From NCBI GenBank assembly GCA_934667465.1, contig CAKUMG010000275.1, forward strand, positions 1 through 7,195: DNA of 7,195 nt, in the 5' to 3' direction. Shown in pieces: positions 5,782 through 7,195 of this stretch (within the stretch, counting starts at the first letter, position 1; each line of letters opens with the position of its first letter). The notes under the pieces are model-generated. The model had not been told where the DNA came from. It did not search any database and was given only the letters and a program-made list of their open reading frames with translations. Position numbers and translations under genes: made by a program. Origin of the DNA: an uncultured Actinoplanes sp. (GTDB taxonomy: Bacteria; Actinomycetota; Actinomycetes; Mycobacteriales; Micromonosporaceae).

Positions 5782-5802
5782 GAGCCCGCCTTTCAGAGGG
5801 GT

Positions 5803-5816
5803 TGGGAGCGCTCCCA
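5803..5816. promoter_or_regulatory. CebR/CelR-type operator of the mannanase
   Basis: TGGGAGCGCTCCCA is a perfect 14-bp palindrome. It equals the consensus operator of the LacI-family cello-oligosaccharide repressors CebR (Streptomyces) and CelR (Thermobifida). It ends 21 bases before the mannanase ATG, in the leader or at the transcription start, where a bound repressor would block transcription until an oligosaccharide inducer releases it. The regulator gene is not in the window. Confidence 0.85.
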
Positions 5817-5818
5817 GA

Positions 5819-5848
5819 CATTGACACACGTCGTTAACACGAACGCAA
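5819..5848 (-). promoter_or_regulatory. Tentative promoter of the mannanase
   Basis: On the minus strand TTGCGT (5848-5843) and TCAATG (5824-5819) are separated by 18 bases. The -10 match is weak. The placement would put the transcription start inside the CebR-type operator, which fits a repressible promoter. Confidence 0.3.
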
Positions 5849-5892
5849 GACGGCGGGCACGCGGAGGGGAGAACTGGACGATCACCCCGCAC

Positions 5893-5907
5893 GCCCGGTT
5901 TGCGGGC
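5893..5907. promoter_or_regulatory. Hairpin immediately before the helicase start codon
   Basis: GCCCG (5893-5897) and CGGGC (5903-5907) pair around GTTTG and end three bases before ATG 5911. The stem takes the place where a ribosome-binding site should be, and none is visible there. It may be a regulator site, a translation-limiting hairpin if the transcript starts upstream, or chance. Confidence 0.3.
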
Positions 5908-5910
5908 ATT

Positions 5911-7195
5911 ATGGTCGATAAGGTGACGACTACGGCTCGAGCGAGCGCCCTGGACCGCGCGGTACGGCTCTTCGAGTTCCTCGCCCGGGCACAGCAGTCC
6001 ACCCTGGCGCCGCCCCGCACGTACGACGGCTATCAGCTGGCCTGGACCGGCGACCTGCCGCGGCATCCCGCCGTCGGGTTCGCGCACTGGTCGGCGAACC
6101 CCGCGCCGGGCGACGAGATCGGCCACGTGGACCGCCTCGACCGGGTGCCGCCGCCCCCGCCCGGGCCCGCGCTGAGCGCCCTGCTGGCCGGCCCGCTCGA
6201 CGATCCCGACAAGGAACCCGAGCTGGACGCCGCCGCCGGGGACGCCGGCGAGCGCTGGCTCGCCGGTTGGCGCACCTGGGCCGTACAGGAGCGGGTGGAG
6301 CGGCCGGTACGCGACGCGTACGCGCTGCTGTTCGCCATGCAGGCCGAGGCCGCGATCAACCCCGAGGAGCAGGAGCTCGTGCTGGCCGTCGGCTGCCTGG
6401 CCTGGCATCCGGAGGGGCACGCCGCGGTCCGCCGGCACCTGGTGACCACGCCGGTCACCATCGACCTGGACCCGGTCAGCGGCACCCTGCGCGTGCACGC
6501 CGCGGATCCGGCCGACCCGCCCCGGGTCGAGCTGGACATGCTCGACTCGCACCTGACCGGCTCGCGGCACCTGACCGAGGTGCGCGACGCCGCCCGCGCC
6601 TACACCGAGCACCCGCTGCACCCGGCCGCGATCGGCGAGCTGCTGCACAGCATCGCGAACAGCCTCGACCACGAGGCCCGCTACCAGTCCTCGGAGGCGC
6701 CGTGCCGGGGCACGCCCGCGACCGCCGAGGTCAGCCTGGCGCCCGCGATCGTGCTGCGCCGGCGCGACCCGCAGGGCCTGGTCGAGGTCCTGGAGACGAT
6801 CCGGGCCCAGCTGCTCGCCGCGCAGGAGGTGCCCGAGGGCATCCTGCCGCTGGTCGACCCGGACCACCGGCCGCCCGCACACCCCGACCCGCCGCCGGGC
6901 GCCATGGTCGAGGTGGACGACGACGTGTTCCTGCCGCTGCCGGTCAACGAGCAGCAGCTGCGCATCCTGCGCCAGGTCGACCGGCACGCGCAGACGCTCG
7001 TCCAGGGCCCGCCCGGCACCGGCAAGACGCACACCGCCGCCGCGCTGCTCAGCCACCTGCTCGCGCAGGGCAAGCGGGTGCTGGTCACCGCGCAGACCGA
7101 CCGGGCGCTGCAGGAGGTACGGGCCAAGCTGCCCGAGGCGATCCGGCCGCTGACCGTGGCCGTGGTCGGGGCGTCGCGCGAGGACATGACCGATC
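5911..7195 (+). CDS. Superfamily 1 helicase, Dna2/NAM7/Upf1-like, N-terminal part (partial, 3' end beyond window)
   Basis: The frame is open from ATG 5911 through the window end, giving 428 codons. Residues 341-355 (LPLPVNEQQLRILRQ) resemble the Q motif in front of SF1 helicases. VQGPPGTGKTHT (364-375) is a Walker A with K372. RVLVTAQTDRALQEV (389-403) fits motif Ia. These place it among ATP-dependent nucleic-acid translocases of the Dna2/NAM7/Upf1 branch. Walker B and later motifs lie beyond the edge. The first 340 residues, with a Pro-rich stretch at 80-85 and an acidic segment at 98-114, match no domain I recognise and may carry regulatory or substrate-recognition functions. ATG 5911 is the first possible start because no upstream in-frame start codon exists in the gap. 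It lacks a clear ribosome-binding site, so GTG 5923 or a leaderless transcript are possible. The gene is divergent from the mannanase with a 129-base gap. Repair, RNA metabolism and defence roles are all possible. Confidence 0.8.
   Translation, partial: MVDKVTTTARASALDRAVRLFEFLARAQQSTLAPPRTYDGYQLAWTGDLPRHPAVGFAHWSANPAPGDEIGHVDRLDRVPPPPPGPALSALLAGPLDDPDKEPELDAAAGDAGERWLAGWRTWAVQERVERPVRDAYALLFAMQAEAAINPEEQELVLAVGCLAWHPEGHAAVRRHLVTTPVTIDLDPVSGTLRVHAADPADPPRVELDMLDSHLTGSRHLTEVRDAARAYTEHPLHPAAIGELLHSIANSLDHEARYQSSEAPCRGTPATAEVSLAPAIVLRRRDPQGLVEVLETIRAQLLAAQEVPEGILPLVDPDHRPPAHPDPPPGAMVEVDDDVFLPLPVNEQQLRILRQVDRHAQTLVQGPPGTGKTHTAAALLSHLLAQGKRVLVTAQTDRALQEVRAKLPEAIRPLTVAVVGASREDMTD

Noticed and set aside
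4154..5827. Minus-strand frame of 557 codons across the array and mannanase
   Set aside because: It is a shifted frame of the mannanase plus translation of the tandem repeat, with no recognisable domain.
5782..7056. Upstream extension of the mannanase frame to 7056
   Set aside because: The extension is antisense to the helicase, lacks coding character and would bury the signal peptide. ATG 5781 with AAAGG is the natural start.

Overview
The window reads as high-GC actinomycete chromosome. Codons carry G or C at nearly every third position, ribosome-binding sites are GGAGG-like, one gene starts with GTG, and a mannanase carries a perfect copy of the actinobacterial CebR/CelR-type operator. 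A member of the Micromonosporaceae or a Streptomyces relative would fit; the sequence alone does not settle the genus. Five protein genes fill the window. Two of them run off its edges.

Layout. (1) 1-3448, minus strand: a two-gene unit. A DHA3-like major facilitator exporter (GTG start at 3448) runs into a large acyl-activating enzyme whose ATG shares one base with the exporter stop codon. The second gene leaves the window at base 1. It is an AMP-forming acyl ligase of the kind used to load starter acids onto polyketide or peptide assembly lines, so this is probably the edge of a biosynthetic cluster with its export pump. (2) 3449-3670: a divergent control region holding four inverted repeats and a sigma70-like promoter. 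(3) 3671-4129, plus strand: a DoxX-family membrane protein followed by a long hairpin terminator. (4) 4130-4479: a gene-free gap between convergent genes. It holds ten tandem copies of a 17-bp unit, and the first four copies each contain an exact Streptomyces-type DnaA box (TTGTCCACA on the minus strand). (5) 4480-5781, minus strand: a secreted GH5 endo-beta-mannanase with a C-terminal CBM2 module, preceded by the operator TGGGAGCGCTCCCA. (6) 5911 to the end, plus strand: the first 428 codons of a superfamily 1 (Dna2/NAM7/Upf1-like) helicase with a long N-terminal region I do not recognise.

How the parts relate. Exporter and acyl ligase look co-transcribed and translationally coupled. DoxX, mannanase and helicase look like independent single genes. 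The most unusual elements are the DnaA-box array, which resembles a DnaA-titration (datA-like) or DnaA-responsive locus, and the architecture of the acyl ligase. That enzyme begins with a spare copy of its own family's C-terminal subdomain, with the catalytic lysine position replaced by valine, joined to the main domain by a heptapeptide-repeat linker.
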